DNA from: an uncultured Agromyces sp.
GTDB taxonomy: Bacteria > Actinomycetota > Actinomycetes > Actinomycetales > Microbacteriaceae
Reading direction: 5' to 3'
Length of the DNA: 64,000 bases
Assembly: GCA_913053875.1 (NCBI GenBank)
Contig: CAJXGN010000001.1
Coordinates: 472,205-536,204 of the forward strand
Shown here: piece by piece, positions 1-8,992 of the stretch
How positions within the stretch are numbered: position 1 is the stretch's first letter
How the letters are laid out: every line of letters begins with the position of its first letter
Notes under the pieces: model-generated
Database searches by the model: none
Seen by the model: the letters and a program-made list of their open reading frames with translations, nothing else
Told to the model about the DNA's origin: nothing
Position numbers and translations under genes: made by a program

Positions 1-87
1 GATTGCGTCGGCTGGATTCGCCGCGACCATCTTACGTGCGGCCGGATGCGGGTTCGGCCATGTGACGCCCGCCCGCGGTGGGGTGCC

Positions 88-143
88 AGACCCGTCGAAG
101 AACTGCGTTCCCAGCGCTGGGAACGCAGGCTTTCGACGGGTCT
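88..143. repeat. Palindromic intergenic repeat, copy 1
   Basis: Two 28-base arms meet without a loop. They match except for three internal bases. The outer arm is AGACCCGTCGAA and the inner arm is CTGCGTTCCCAGC. Three more copies of the same design lie at 8993-9054, 58928-58988 and 59018-59079. It lies upstream of the ABC gene at 260, and nothing else is recognised in bases 1-259. Confidence 0.85.
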
Positions 144-259
144 CGGGTGTTGCGAGCGGGAGTGAGGGTGAGGAACATGTGACGAGTGAGCGAGCGGATG
201 CCCCTAGGCGGCCGGATGCGAGGGAGCGATGCGCGTCCGGAGCGATCGGGGGCGTGGTG

Positions 260-988
260 ATGGCCTCCGTCGCGATCGAGGCTCGCGGTGCGCACCGCGC
301 CTATCGCGGCGGCGCGGGCGTGCACGGTGTCGACCTCACGGTGGAACCCGGCGAGATCCACGCGCTGGTCGGGCTGAACGGGGCCGGCAAGACCACGCTC
401 ATGCGGCTGCTGCTCGGGATGCTGCGACCGGACCGCGGCGAGGTGCGTCTGTTCGGCCAGCCGCTCCCGAGCGCCGGGCGCGACGTCTGGGCCCGCGTGG
501 GGCACCTCGTCGAGACGCCCTCGACCTACGCCGAGCTGACGGCGCGGGCGAACCTCGAGGCCGCGGCCCGGCTGCGCGGCGTGACGCGGGCCGAGGTCGC
601 ACGGGTCGTCGACGGGGCGATCGCCGAGCTTGTGCTCGAGGCCTACGCGGACGTGCCCGCGCGTCGCCTGTCGCTCGGCAACCGCCAGCGGGTGGGACTC
701 GCGGCGGCCCTGCTGCACGAGCCGTCGGCGATCGTCCTCGACGAGCCGGGCAACGGGCTCGACCCGTCGGGCGTGCTGCTGCTGCGCTCGGCGCTGCGGC
801 GGCGTGCGGACGCCGGCGCGGGCATCCTCGTGTCGAGCCATCACCTCGACGAGGTCGCGCGGATCGCCGACCGCATCTCGGTCATGAACGCGGGACGGAT
901 CATCGGGCGGATGCAGCCGGGCGGCCGCGACCCCGAGCGCGAGTTCTTCGAGCTGGTGCTCGCGGACGACGTGGAGCGCGCGTCGTGA
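260..988 (+). CDS. ABC transporter ATP-binding protein (ABC-2 exporter type)
   Basis: This 242-residue nucleotide-binding subunit probably powers the permease encoded next to it. The Walker A motif GLNGAGKTT is near residues 38-46, a degenerate signature reads SLGNRQR, Walker B reads AIVLDEPGNGLDP, and the switch histidine lies in VSSHH. This is the layout of CcmA/BcrA-like exporter ATPases. The frame is open back to base 62, but that upstream part runs through a palindromic repeat and has no homologous look, so the ATG at 260 (or the GTG at 257) is preferred. The stop overlaps the permease start as GTGA, so the two are translationally coupled. The substrate cannot be told. Confidence 0.9.
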   Translation: MASVAIEARGAHRAYRGGAGVHGVDLTVEPGEIHALVGLNGAGKTTLMRLLLGMLRPDRGEVRLFGQPLPSAGRDVWARVGHLVETPSTYAELTARANLEAAARLRGVTRAEVARVVDGAIAELVLEAYADVPARRLSLGNRQRVGLAAALLHEPSAIVLDEPGNGLDPSGVLLLRSALRRRADAGAGILVSSHHLDEVARIADRISVMNAGRIIGRMQPGGRDPEREFFELVLADDVERAS

Positions 989-1740
989 TCGGCGTCGCGG
1001 TCGCCGTCGAGGCGCGCAGGGCGCTCGCCTCGCGGGTGCTCCGCTGGACCACGCTGCTGCTCGTCGTCGGCCTCGCGCTCATCGTCGGCGGCATGACGCT
1101 CGCGGTGCGCGCGGGCGATCCGCAGGTGGTCGCGAAGCTCGGCATCGTCGCCGACCTCGAGGGGTGGGCGGCGGTGTCCGCCATGGCCGCGCAGGTGACG
1201 AGCGCCGGCGCGCTCGTGGCGATGGGCGTGGCGCTCAGCTGGCTGTTCGGGCGCGAGTTCGCCGAGGGCACGGTGGCCGGGCTGTTCGCGCTGCCGGTGT
1301 CGCGGGCGGCGACCGCGGTCGCGAAGCTGCTGGTGTTCCTCACGTGGGTGGCGGCGACCGCGCTGGTGCTCGGGGTGGCGGTCTGGCTGGTCGGCGCGGC
1401 CTCGGGGGCGGGCGCCCTCGACGAGGCATCCGCCACCGCTCTGGGGCGTCAGCTGCTGCTCGGCCTGCTCACGGGGTGCATCGCGACGCCGGCTGCGTGG
1501 GCGGCGACGCTCGGGCGCGGCCTACTGCCGGGCATCGCGACGACGATCGGCATCGTGGTGGTGAGCCAGGTCATGGCGGTCGCGGGGGTCGGCGCGTGGT
1601 TCCCGTTCACGGCGCCCGCGCTCTGGGCGATCGAGCCCGGGACCGTGTCGGCGGCCCAGCTCGCACTCGTCGCGCTCGTGCCGTTGGGGTTCGGCGCACT
1701 CACCGCGCTCGCGTGGCACCGCCTCCAGCTCGACCGCTGA
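985..1740 (+). CDS. ABC-2 type membrane permease
   Basis: This 251-residue, very hydrophobic protein has about six predicted membrane segments, the usual size and layout of an ABC-2 permease working with a separate ATPase. It is the only plausible partner of the upstream ATPase, with which it overlaps by four bases (GTG start at 985). The motif GREFAEGTVAGLFALPVSR, after the second membrane segment, resembles the conserved stretch of BcrB/NatB-like permeases. The frame is open further upstream but there it only shadows the ATPase. The stop codon lies inside a 17-base tandem repeat. Substrate unknown; a peptide antibiotic or similar compound is typical of the family. Confidence 0.8.
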   Translation: MIGVAVAVEARRALASRVLRWTTLLLVVGLALIVGGMTLAVRAGDPQVVAKLGIVADLEGWAAVSAMAAQVTSAGALVAMGVALSWLFGREFAEGTVAGLFALPVSRAATAVAKLLVFLTWVAATALVLGVAVWLVGAASGAGALDEASATALGRQLLLGLLTGCIATPAAWAATLGRGLLPGIATTIGIVVVSQVMAVAGVGAWFPFTAPALWAIEPGTVSAAQLALVALVPLGFGALTALAWHRLQLDR

Positions 1741-1804
1741 ACCGATGTCGACGCTGAACCGATGTCGAAGCTGAGCCGATATCGACGCTGAGCCGATGTC
1801 GTCA
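1737..1804. repeat. Four 17-bp tandem repeats containing both stop codons of a convergent pair
   Basis: The units at 1737, 1754, 1771 and 1788 follow CTGAACCGATGTCGACG with one to four changes each. The first unit holds the TGA of the plus-strand permease (1738-1740). The last holds the TGA of recR on the minus strand (1802-1804). The array fills the entire gap between the two convergent genes. Confidence 0.9.
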
Positions 1805-2398
1805 GCTGACGACGCGGCGGCCCTCGAAGGCGCGGCCGAGCGTGACCTCGTCGGCGTACTCGAGGTCGCCGCCGACCGGCAGGCCGGAGGCGAGCCGGGT
1901 GATGCGGATGCCGAGGGCGGTGAGCATGCGGCTGAGGTAGGTCGCCGTCGCCTCGCCCTCGAGGTTCGGGTCGGTCGCGATGATGACCTCCTGCACGACG
2001 CCGTCGGCGAGCCGCTCCATGAGCTGGCGGATGCGGAGCTCCTCGGGGCCGATGCCGTCGATCGGGCTGATCGCGCCGCCGAGCACGTGGTATCGGCCCC
2101 GGAACTCGCGCGTGCGCTCGATGGCGACGACGTCCTTCGCCTCCTCGACCACGCAGATGACGGCCGGGTCGCGCCGCGGGTCGCGGCAGATGGAGCAGGT
2201 CGACTGCTCGGCGACGTTGCCGCAGATCTCGCAGAAGCGCACCTTGTCGCGCACCTCGGTGAGGATCTCGGCGAGCCGCGACACGTCGAAGCTCTCGGTC
2301 TGCACGATGTGGAACGCGATGCGCTGCGCCGACTTCGGCCCGATGCCGGGCAGGCGGCCGAGCTCGTCGATGAGGTCCTGGACGATTCCCTCGTACAT
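1802..2398 (-). CDS. recR: Recombination mediator RecR
   Basis: RecR (198 residues, normal length) acts with RecF and RecO to load RecA at single-stranded gaps. Visible parts in order are an N-terminal helix-hairpin-helix ([18 protein letters not shown]), a four-cysteine zinc finger ([16 protein letters not shown], about residues 57-72), and a Toprim domain with VVEEAKDV and the region around [12 protein letters not shown]. The ATG lies 2 bases downstream of the dnaX stop, the usual dnaX-recR operon of many bacteria, so both are probably co-transcribed. Confidence 0.97.
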   Translation of the reverse strand: MYEGIVQDLIDELGRLPGIGPKSAQRIAFHIVQTESFDVSRLAEILTEVRDKVRFCEICGNVAEQSTCSICRDPRRDPAVICVVEEAKDVVAIERTREFRGRYHVLGGAISPIDGIGPEELRIRQLMERLADGVVQEVIIATDPNLEGEATATYLSRMLTALGIRITRLASGLPVGGDLEYADEVTLGRAFEGRRVVS

Positions 2399-2400
2399 GC

Positions 2401-4665
2401 TCAGCTCCCCCCGACGCCGCCGGAGCGCGGCTCGCCGAGCTGCTGCTCCTCGATGAACGTGGCGCCGAGCACCTCGCGCACGACGGCCTCGCCGTAGCGC
2501 TGGGCTCCGCCGCGGGTGGCGGGGGCGGATGCCTCGGAGCGTCGCACCGGTACCGCGCGCGTGGGCGCCGGTGCCGGCGCATCGACGGATGCCTCGGGGG
2601 CACGCGCGTTGGCGGGTGCGGCCGGCGGGGCGGCAGGCCCGGGCGCGGCGGCCGTGGCCGCGGGCGCCGCAGGCGTTCCGTCATCGGGCGGGAGCGCCGG
2701 TTCGTCATCGTCGGGCGGCGGGGCATCGTCGTCGGACGGGATCGGCACGACGTCCCACGAGTCGACCGGAGCCGCGGGTGCCGGTGCAGGCGCCCGCTGC
2801 GTCGGGAGCGCGGACTTCGGCGGCGCGGCCTTCGGCGGCGCGGCCTTCGGCGGTGCGGACTGCGACGCCTTCGTCACAGGGCGTTCCGCGCGAGTGCTCG
2901 TCGCGGTGCGCGCCTCGGCGACCCTGGCCGGGGTGGCATCGGCCGGTTGGTCGGAGTCGTCGTCGGGCACGCTTCCGGTGCCGGCGTCGCGCCCGCCGCG
3001 GGCCTCGTCGGCGCCGTCGACGCGGGCGATGAGTGCGACCTCGACGCCGAGGCGATCGTGCACGGCGCGCTTGAGCAGGTCGCCCACGCCCTGGCCGGGC
3101 GCCGAGGGCTGCTTGAGCTGCTCGACGTCGGACTGGCTGGGGAACCCGAGCACGAGCACGCGACCGTCGCGGAACTCGCGCACCTGCGCGGTGAACAGCA
3201 CCATCCAGGCGCTGCGCCGCACGGCCTGCACGGCCGACAGCACCTGCGGCCACTCGTCGCGGATCTGCTGGAGCGTCACCGGCCCGGTCGGCTTCGGCGC
3301 GGGCGTCGGGGCCGGTTCGGCGGGAGCGGGCGCAGCGGGCTCGGCAGCGGCGGACGCGGCCGGACGCGCCGGAGCGGACGACGAGGCGGGCTCGGCCGAC
3401 GCGGGCGCCGGCTGCGCGGGGGTCTCGGCGCGGGCGGGGCGCGGTGCGGGCGCCGGCGCGTCGGCGGCGTGCGGTGCCGCGGCTTCGCCGGAGGCATCCG
3501 TCACCCCCACCCGTCGCTCGAGGCGCTCGACGCGGGCGAGGGCTCCTCGGGAGCTGTCGTCGCTCGAGGGCACCAGGGCGCGCGCGAGCATGAGCTCGAG
3601 GTGCAGGCGCGGGGAGGTCGCCCCGGTCATCTCGGTGAGCGCGGCGTTGACGATGTCGGCCGTGCGAGAGAGCTCCGCCTGGCCGAACGTCGCGGCCTGG
3701 CGGCCCATCTGGGCGATCTCGTCCTCGGGGATGCCGCGCAGCACGGCGGCCGCACCCTCGGGCGTGGACGCGGCGACGACGACGAGGTCGCGCAGGCGCT
3801 CGAGCAGGTCCTCCACGAAGCGACGAGGGTCCTGCCCGGTCTGGATCACCCGGTCGACCGCTGCGAACGCCGCCGCCGCGTCGCGTGCGGCGATGGCATC
3901 GACGACCTCGTCGAGCAGGGCGCCGTGGGTGAAGCCGAGCAACGCCACGGCCCGCTCGTAGTCGACGCGGTCGCCCTCGGAGCCCGCGATGAGCTGGTCG
4001 AGCAGCGAGAGGGTGTCGCGCGGCGAGCCGCCGCCCGCGCGCACCACGAGGGGCAGCACGCCGGCGTCGACCTGCACCGACTCGCTGTCGGCCAGCTGCT
4101 GCACGTACTCGAGCATCGGGCCCGGCGGCACGAGGCGGAAGGGATAGTGGTGCGTGCGCGAGCGGATCGTGCCGAGCACCTTCTCGGGCTCGGTCGTCGC
4201 GAAGATGAACTTCACGTGCTCGGGCGGCTCCTCGACGAGCTTCAGCAGCGCGTTGAAGCCCTGCGGCGTCACCATGTGGGCCTCGTCGAGGATGAAGATC
4301 TTGAACCGGTCGCGTGCCGGGGCGAACACGGCGCGCTCGCGCAGGTCACGTGCATCGTCGACGCCGTTGTGGCTCGCCGCGTCGATCTCGACGACGTCGA
4401 GCGAGCCGCCACCCGAGCGCGAGAGTTCGACGCAGCTCGGGCAGGTGCCGCACGGGGTGTCGGTGGGGCCCTCCGCGCAGTTCAGGCAGCGGGCGAGGAT
4501 GCGCGCCGACGTGGTCTTGCCGCAGCCGCGAGGGCCCGAGAAGAGGTAGGCGTGGTTCACCCGGTCGGTGCGGAGCGCGGTCATGAGCGGCTCCGTCACC
4601 TGGGACTGGCCGATCATCTCGGCGAACGTCTCGGGCCGGTAGCGGCGATAGAGGGCGGTGACCAC
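2401..4665 (-). CDS. dnaX: DNA polymerase III subunits gamma and tau
   Basis: This is the ATPase of the clamp loader (754 residues). The N-terminal AAA+ part has Walker A ([13 protein letters not shown], near residue 45), a zinc module with cysteines in CLNCAEG and CGTCPSC, and Walker B with ILDEAH. Domain III follows, then a long Ala/Pro-rich linker with a PPKAA repeat, and a C-terminal tail. The start is GTG at 4663-4665. A possible -10 (TAGTCT, 4673-4678) is close enough that the message may be leaderless. No slippery A-rich frameshift site for a short gamma form is visible. A perfect SOS box lies 70 bases upstream. Confidence 0.97.
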   Translation of the reverse strand: MVTALYRRYRPETFAEMIGQSQVTEPLMTALRTDRVNHAYLFSGPRGCGKTTSARILARCLNCAEGPTDTPCGTCPSCVELSRSGGGSLDVVEIDAASHNGVDDARDLRERAVFAPARDRFKIFILDEAHMVTPQGFNALLKLVEEPPEHVKFIFATTEPEKVLGTIRSRTHHYPFRLVPPGPMLEYVQQLADSESVQVDAGVLPLVVRAGGGSPRDTLSLLDQLIAGSEGDRVDYERAVALLGFTHGALLDEVVDAIAARDAAAAFAAVDRVIQTGQDPRRFVEDLLERLRDLVVVAASTPEGAAAVLRGIPEDEIAQMGRQAATFGQAELSRTADIVNAALTEMTGATSPRLHLELMLARALVPSSDDSSRGALARVERLERRVGVTDASGEAAAPHAADAPAPAPRPARAETPAQPAPASAEPASSSAPARPAASAAAEPAAPAPAEPAPTPAPKPTGPVTLQQIRDEWPQVLSAVQAVRRSAWMVLFTAQVREFRDGRVLVLGFPSQSDVEQLKQPSAPGQGVGDLLKRAVHDRLGVEVALIARVDGADEARGGRDAGTGSVPDDDSDQPADATPARVAEARTATSTRAERPVTKASQSAPPKAAPPKAAPPKSALPTQRAPAPAPAAPVDSWDVVPIPSDDDAPPPDDDEPALPPDDGTPAAPAATAAAPGPAAPPAAPANARAPEASVDAPAPAPTRAVPVRRSEASAPATRGGAQRYGEAVVREVLGATFIEEQQLGEPRSGGVGGS
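2810..2854 (-). repeat. 15-bp in-frame tandem repeat in the dnaX linker
   Basis: Three copies of a GCGGCCTTCGGCGGC-like unit encode repeated APPKA units in the flexible tau linker. The copies are in frame, so changes in number would alter linker length without breaking the gene. Confidence 0.75.
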
Positions 4666-4735
4666 GCGACCAGACTAGTCGGCGCCTGCGACAGGCCGGC
4701 GGGTTCCCGCAGGCTGCGCAACGCCCTCCCCATCT

Positions 4736-4751
4736 TCGAACGGCGGTTCGA
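4736..4751. promoter_or_regulatory. Perfect actinobacterial SOS (LexA) box
   Basis: TCGAACGGCGGTTCGA is an exact match to the actinobacterial LexA consensus TCGAAC-N4-GTTCGA. It lies in the divergent gap between dnaX and the flavin monooxygenase operon and overlaps the -35 position of the rightward promoter. That makes the monooxygenase operon the likelier target. Confidence 0.65.
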
Positions 4752-4776
4752 ATCCCGAGCGGCGCTCGCGTATGCT
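4747..4776 (+). promoter_or_regulatory. Putative promoter of the monooxygenase operon
   Basis: A -10-like TATGCT at 4771-4776 lies 18 bases after TTCGAA (4747-4752), which shares bases with the SOS box. The start codon at 4836 follows an AAGGAG ribosome site. Confidence 0.45.
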
Positions 4777-4835
4777 GTGCGGGCGCGGCGCCGCGTACCC
4801 CCAACGGCGTCGCGGGTACGAAGGAGCACCACCCC

Positions 4836-6221
4836 ATGCCCACCACCACTCCCCGCTACGCCGTGATCGGCGCAGGCCCGTCGGGCCTCGCGGGCCTCCG
4901 CGCGATGCAGCGCCGGGGCCTCGACGTCGTCGGCTACGAGTCGTCCTCCGATGTCGGCGGGCTCTGGAACATCGACAACCCGCGCAGCACGATGTACGAG
5001 TCGGCGCACCTCATCTCGAGCCGCACGACCACCGAGTTCGCCGAGTTCCCGATGCGCTCGACCGCCGACTACCCGAGCCACCGCGAGCTGCGCCGCTACT
5101 TCGACGACTACGCCGACCACTTCGGGCTCCGCGAACTGATCCGCTTCGACACCCGTGTCGACCGCGTCGAGCGCACGCCCGACGGCGGCTGGCTCGTGCA
5201 CGCGACCGGCCCCGACGGCGCGACCACCGACGAGTTCACGGGTGTCGTGATCGCGAACGGCACGCTCGCCCACCCGAACGTGCCGACGTTCCCCGGCGAG
5301 TTCACCGGCGAGATCCTGCACACGAGCGCCTACAAGGACGCCGAGCTGTTCGAGGGCAAGCGCGTGCTCATCATCGGCGCCGGCAACTCGGGCTGCGACA
5401 TCGCGGTCGACGCCGTGCACCGCGCAGCATCCGTCGACATGTCGGTGCGCCGCGGCTACTACTTCGTGCCCCGCTACCTGTTCGGCAAGCCCAGCGACAC
5501 GCTCAACCAGGGCCGCCCGCTGCCCGCGCGCATCAAGCAGGCCGTCGACACCCCGGTGCTGCGCGCCTTCACGGGCGACCCGACCCGCTACGGCTTCCCG
5601 AAGCCCGACTACAAGCTGTACGAGTCGCACCCGATCGTGAACACCATGATCCTCAACCACCTCGGGCAAGGCGACCTGTCGATCCGCGCCGACATCGAGC
5701 GGTTCGACGGCGAGCGCGTGCACTTCCGCGACGGCACCCACGGCGACTACGACCTGATCATGCTCGCCACCGGATACACGCTCGACTACCCGTTCGTCGA
5801 CCGCGCCGACCTGAACTGGGAGGGCTTCTCGCCGAAGCTGTACCTCAACATCTTCCCGCCGAGCTTCAACGGGCTCGCGGTGCTCGGCATGATCGAGGCA
5901 TCCGGCATCGGCTGGCAGGGCCGCGCCGAGCAGGCCGAGCTCGTCGCCGCGTACTTCGCCGCCGACGCACGCGACCCGCTGAAGGCCGCGAAGCTGCGAG
6001 CGGATGCCTCGGGGCCGTGGCCCGACCTCACCGGCGGGTACCACTACCTGGCGCTCGAGCGCATGTCGTACTACGTGAACAAGGACGCGTACCGGCGCGT
6101 TGTGCGTCGCTCGCTCGCGGCGTTCGGCGAGGCGCCGGCGGCGGGGGCGGATGCGGCGGGCGAGGCGTCCGGCTCGGAGGCATCCGTCACCGCCCCTGCC
6201 AAGACCGGAGCGCGCGCATGA
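4836..6221 (+). CDS. Flavin-containing monooxygenase
   Basis: This 461-residue NADPH-dependent oxygenase probably inserts one oxygen atom into a soft nucleophile or a ketone. The FAD-binding fingerprint GAGPSG is at residues 12-17. The family-defining motif FTGEILHTSAY fits FxGxxxHxxx(Y/F), with Tyr last as in N/S-oxygenating FMOs and not Trp as in Baeyer-Villiger enzymes. The NADPH site GAGNSG follows near residue 180, and ATGYTLDYPF is the usual C-terminal signature. The ATG has a strong AAGGAG site. The stop overlaps the next start as ATGA, so the monooxygenase, the carrier and the dehydrogenase form one coupled operon. The substrate is unknown. Confidence 0.9.
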   Translation: MPTTTPRYAVIGAGPSGLAGLRAMQRRGLDVVGYESSSDVGGLWNIDNPRSTMYESAHLISSRTTTEFAEFPMRSTADYPSHRELRRYFDDYADHFGLRELIRFDTRVDRVERTPDGGWLVHATGPDGATTDEFTGVVIANGTLAHPNVPTFPGEFTGEILHTSAYKDAELFEGKRVLIIGAGNSGCDIAVDAVHRAASVDMSVRRGYYFVPRYLFGKPSDTLNQGRPLPARIKQAVDTPVLRAFTGDPTRYGFPKPDYKLYESHPIVNTMILNHLGQGDLSIRADIERFDGERVHFRDGTHGDYDLIMLATGYTLDYPFVDRADLNWEGFSPKLYLNIFPPSFNGLAVLGMIEASGIGWQGRAEQAELVAAYFAADARDPLKAAKLRADASGPWPDLTGGYHYLALERMSYYVNKDAYRRVVRRSLAAFGEAPAAGADAAGEASGSEASVTAPAKTGARA

Positions 6222-7147
6222 ACATCGACGACGTGATGCTGAACTTCGCGCCGGGCTCGCTCGTCGCGCTCAGCGTGGTGCTCGGCCTGATCATGTTCGG
6301 CATCGCGCTCGACACGTCGATCGACGACTTCCGCGCCGTGGCGAAGGCGCCGAAGCCCATGATCGTGGCGCTCATCGCGCAGATCGTGCTGCTGCCGGCG
6401 ATCACCTTCGGGCTCACGCTGCTGCTGAACGTGCAGGGGTCGATCGCGCTCGGCATGATCCTCGTGGCGTGCTGCCCGCCGGGCAACGTGTCGCAGGTGC
6501 TCACGTACCGGTCGGGCGGCAACGTGGCGCTCAGCGTCTCGATGACCGCGGTCGCGAACGTGCTCTACATCTTCCTGCTGCCGCTCAGCCTCTCGTTCTG
6601 GGGCAACCTGCACCCGACCGGCTCGGAGCTCATGCGCGCCGTCAGCCTCAACGGCTGGCAGATGATGCTCGAGATCCTGCTCGTGATCGGCCTGCCGTTC
6701 GCGCTCGGGCTCACGATCCGCACGGTCTGGCCGAAGTTCGCCGCGAAGGTGCAGCCGACCATGCGCTGGGTGAGCCTGCTCGGGCTGCTCGGCTTCATCG
6801 TGGCCGCGCTCGTCGGCAACTTCGAGTACTTCATCGCGTGGATCGGCGTCGTGCTGCTCGCCGTCACGCTGCACGACGCGATCGCCCTCGCGATCGGCTA
6901 CGCGAGCGCCCGCGTCGGCGGCCTCGCCGTGCGCGAGCGCAAGGCCATCACGTTCGAGGTCGGCATCCGCAATGCCGGGCTCGGGCTCGGGCTGGTGTTC
7001 ACGTTCTTCGGCGGCCTCGGCGGCATGGCGATCGTCGCCGGCTGGTGGGGCATCTGGGACATCGTCGCAGGGCTCGTGGTCGCGAGCCTGTGGGCGCGGC
7101 ACACGAAGAGGAAGCAGGCGGATGCCTCGGCCGAGGTGAGCGCGTGA
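6218..7147 (+). CDS. Bile acid:sodium symporter (BASS) family carrier
   Basis: This 309-residue membrane protein has about nine or ten predicted helices. Family-like features are the N-terminal FGIALD segment, the central CCPPGNVSQVLTYRSGGNVALSVSMTA region that forms the sodium-binding crossover in BASS proteins, and the late EVGIRNAGLGLGL stretch. Relatives import bile acids, pantoate, pyruvate or other organic anions with sodium. It starts inside the stop of the monooxygenase gene and its own stop overlaps the next gene, so it probably moves the substrate or product of those two enzymes. Confidence 0.88.
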   Translation: MNIDDVMLNFAPGSLVALSVVLGLIMFGIALDTSIDDFRAVAKAPKPMIVALIAQIVLLPAITFGLTLLLNVQGSIALGMILVACCPPGNVSQVLTYRSGGNVALSVSMTAVANVLYIFLLPLSLSFWGNLHPTGSELMRAVSLNGWQMMLEILLVIGLPFALGLTIRTVWPKFAAKVQPTMRWVSLLGLLGFIVAALVGNFEYFIAWIGVVLLAVTLHDAIALAIGYASARVGGLAVRERKAITFEVGIRNAGLGLGLVFTFFGGLGGMAIVAGWWGIWDIVAGLVVASLWARHTKRKQADASAEVSA

Positions 7148-8130
7148 GCGCCGCCTCCGGTGGTCGCCGGGTCTACGTGACCGGCGGCAGCGGCTTCCTC
7201 GGGTCGAACGTGGTGACCGCGCTCGCCGCGCGCCCGGACGTCGAGCTCGTCGTCTCTGGCGACCTGCGGCCGCCGCGCGTGCCGGTGGAGGACGTCGTCG
7301 TCGTCCATGGCGACGTGACGTCGCCCGGGTCGCTCGCGCCGCAGTTCCGGGAGCACCGCATCGACACCGTCGTGCACCTCGCGTCGATCGTGAACCCGGG
7401 CGCCGCGACGACCGTCGAGCAGGAGTACGCGGTCGACGTCGAGGGGTCGCGGCACGTGCTCGACGCGTGCGTCGAGGCAGGCGTGCGGCGGGTCGTGGTC
7501 TCGTCGAGCGGCGCGGCGTACGGCTACTACGCCGACAACCCGATGCCGCTCCGCGAGACCGACCCGCTGCGCGGCAACGACACCTTCCCGTACTCGCGGC
7601 ACAAGCGCCTCGTCGAGGAGATGCTCGCCGAGGCGCGGGTCTCGCACCCCGAGCTCGAGCAGGTGATCTTCCGCATCGGCACGATCCTCGGGCCGACGGT
7701 GGGCAACCAGATCACCGCGCTCTGGGAGGCCGACCGGCCGCTCGAGATCCGCGGCGCGGCGAGCCCGTTCGTGTTCGCCTGGGTCGACGACGTGGTGGGC
7801 GCGATGGTGCACGCCGTCGCGGGCGGCGGGCCGGCCGGGGCGTACAACGTGGCCGGAGACGGCGTCGTGACCGTCCGCGAGATCGCGGCTGCCATGGGCA
7901 AGCGCACGCTGCGGCTGCCCGCGTGGGTGCTGTCGCTCGGCCTGCGCGTCGGGCACGCGCTTCGGTTGACCGTGCACGGACCCGAGCAGCTCGACTTCCT
8001 GCGCTACCGCCCGGTGCTCGCCAACGATGCCCTCAAGGCGCGCTTCGGCTACGTGCCGCGGCGCACGAGCCGCGAGGCGCTCGACGCGTACCTCGAGGCG
8101 CGCGCGGCACGGCTGGCCGCGCCCGCCTGA
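7144..8130 (+). CDS. Extended SDR, NAD-dependent epimerase/dehydratase family
   Basis: This 328-residue Rossmann enzyme has the NAD fingerprint TGGSGFLG near residue 15, a serine-rich strand VVSSSGAAYG, and the catalytic pair in YSRHK. The rest fits the extended SDR class (sugar epimerases, 3-beta-hydroxysteroid-like dehydrogenases). The GTG start at 7144 overlaps the carrier stop. Sitting third in a monooxygenase-carrier operon, a role in oxidising or reducing a hydroxylated organic acid is more likely than nucleotide-sugar work, but this is inference. Confidence 0.85.
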   Translation: MSAASGGRRVYVTGGSGFLGSNVVTALAARPDVELVVSGDLRPPRVPVEDVVVVHGDVTSPGSLAPQFREHRIDTVVHLASIVNPGAATTVEQEYAVDVEGSRHVLDACVEAGVRRVVVSSSGAAYGYYADNPMPLRETDPLRGNDTFPYSRHKRLVEEMLAEARVSHPELEQVIFRIGTILGPTVGNQITALWEADRPLEIRGAASPFVFAWVDDVVGAMVHAVAGGGPAGAYNVAGDGVVTVREIAAAMGKRTLRLPAWVLSLGLRVGHALRLTVHGPEQLDFLRYRPVLANDALKARFGYVPRRTSREALDAYLEARAARLAAPA

Positions 8131-8154
8131 CGCTGCGGCACTAGCATCGGCCCC

Positions 8155-8574
8155 ATGCCGTCGATTCGGAACATCGCCGTGGGCCTCCCCGTTCGTGACA
8201 GGCACGTGCTGGTGCTCGACGCGATGGATCGGGTGAAGGATGCCGCGTTCCACCGCGCGATCGGGGGCGGCATCGAGTTCGGCGAGACCGCCGAGGAGGC
8301 CGTTCGCCGCGAGTTCGTCGAGGAGCTCGGCGTTGCGCTGGGCCGGGTCGAGCTGCTCGATGTCGTGGAGAACATCTTCACGCACGAGGGGCGGCCGGGC
8401 CACGAGATCGCGCACGTGTTCGCCGTCGAGTCGGCGGAGATCGACCGGATCCCGCTCGATGCCCGTCTCCACGTGCTCGACCAGGGCAGCCCGATCCGCT
8501 GGGTGCCGATCGGAGCGGCGCCCTACCCGATCTACCCGGACGGCATCGCGGAGCTGCTCGATGCACGCTTCTGA
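8155..8574 (+). CDS. Nudix hydrolase
   Basis: This 139-residue single-domain pyrophosphohydrolase has a Nudix box with key residues G, E and REFVEELG in the segment starting GGGIEFGETAEEA (about residues 39-62), so it should cleave a nucleoside diphosphate linked to another group with Mg2+. The substrate cannot be predicted. It starts 24 bases after the SDR gene. Confidence 0.9.
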   Translation: MPSIRNIAVGLPVRDRHVLVLDAMDRVKDAAFHRAIGGGIEFGETAEEAVRREFVEELGVALGRVELLDVVENIFTHEGRPGHEIAHVFAVESAEIDRIPLDARLHVLDQGSPIRWVPIGAAPYPIYPDGIAELLDARF

Positions 8575-8619
8575 ATCGGGGGCCGCATCTGCATCGCGGC
8601 CGGGCGGGAGACGGTTCAG

Positions 8620-8850
8620 ATGCGACCCGTGACGCGCTGGCTGCTCGGCGCGGGGATCGCACTGCTCGGGCTGCTGATCGCGGCGGTCTGGGTGCGCGTC
8701 AGCCTCGCCTGGTCGGACAGCCGGGGCTACGAGGGCGAGGTCACCGAGATCCGCTACATCGTGTTCGCGTGCATCGCACTCGCGATCGCGGCCGCCGGCG
8801 TGGTCACGGGCGTGCTCGTGGGCCTCGGCGGCCTGCGGAAGCGCCGCTGA
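8620..8850 (+). CDS. Small two-helix membrane protein
   Basis: This 76-residue protein has two predicted membrane helices (about residues 7-27 and 46-70), a short charged loop between them and a basic end (LRKRR). It is not recognised as a named family. Coding is supported by an open ATG frame with typical third-position GC, by the hydrophobic pattern, and by its place 45 bases after the Nudix gene. Confidence 0.6.
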   Translation: MRPVTRWLLGAGIALLGLLIAAVWVRVSLAWSDSRGYEGEVTEIRYIVFACIALAIAAAGVVTGVLVGLGGLRKRR

Positions 8851-8887
8851 GAGCGCCCGCCGCCCGCCCACCGCACTGCTGGCGCCC

Positions 8888-8936
8888 GAGGGCCGAATCT
8901 TGCCTGAGGGCCGAATCTCGATTGAGGGCCGAATCT
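8888..8936. repeat. Three direct repeats of GAGGGCCGAATCT, 18-bp period
   Basis: Identical 13-base cores start at 8888, 8906 and 8924. Inverted CCCTC/GGCCCTC pieces follow up to about 8965, so the array can also fold. It lies between the small membrane protein and the palindromic repeat that ends lepB. Confidence 0.85.
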
Positions 8937-8992
8937 TCAGCCCTCAGACCAAGGAATGGCCCTCAGCCGGATGTACCTGCGAGCGGAACACT

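Noticed and set aside
62..259. N-terminal extension of the ABC ATPase to base 62
   Set aside because: The extra 66 codons translate a palindromic repeat and have no ABC-domain character; the domain begins just after the ATG at 260.
2401..4665. Programmed frameshift in dnaX to make a short gamma subunit
   Set aside because: No A-rich slippery heptamer with a following hairpin is visible in the expected region.
4743..4760. GGTTCGAATCC-like T-loop sequence suggesting a tRNA
   Set aside because: No acceptor, D or anticodon stems fit around it. The string is half of the TCGAAC-N4-GTTCGA palindrome.
6898..8871. Open frame of 657 codons on the minus strand
   Set aside because: Antisense to the carrier, SDR, Nudix and small membrane genes; composition is that of a shadow frame.
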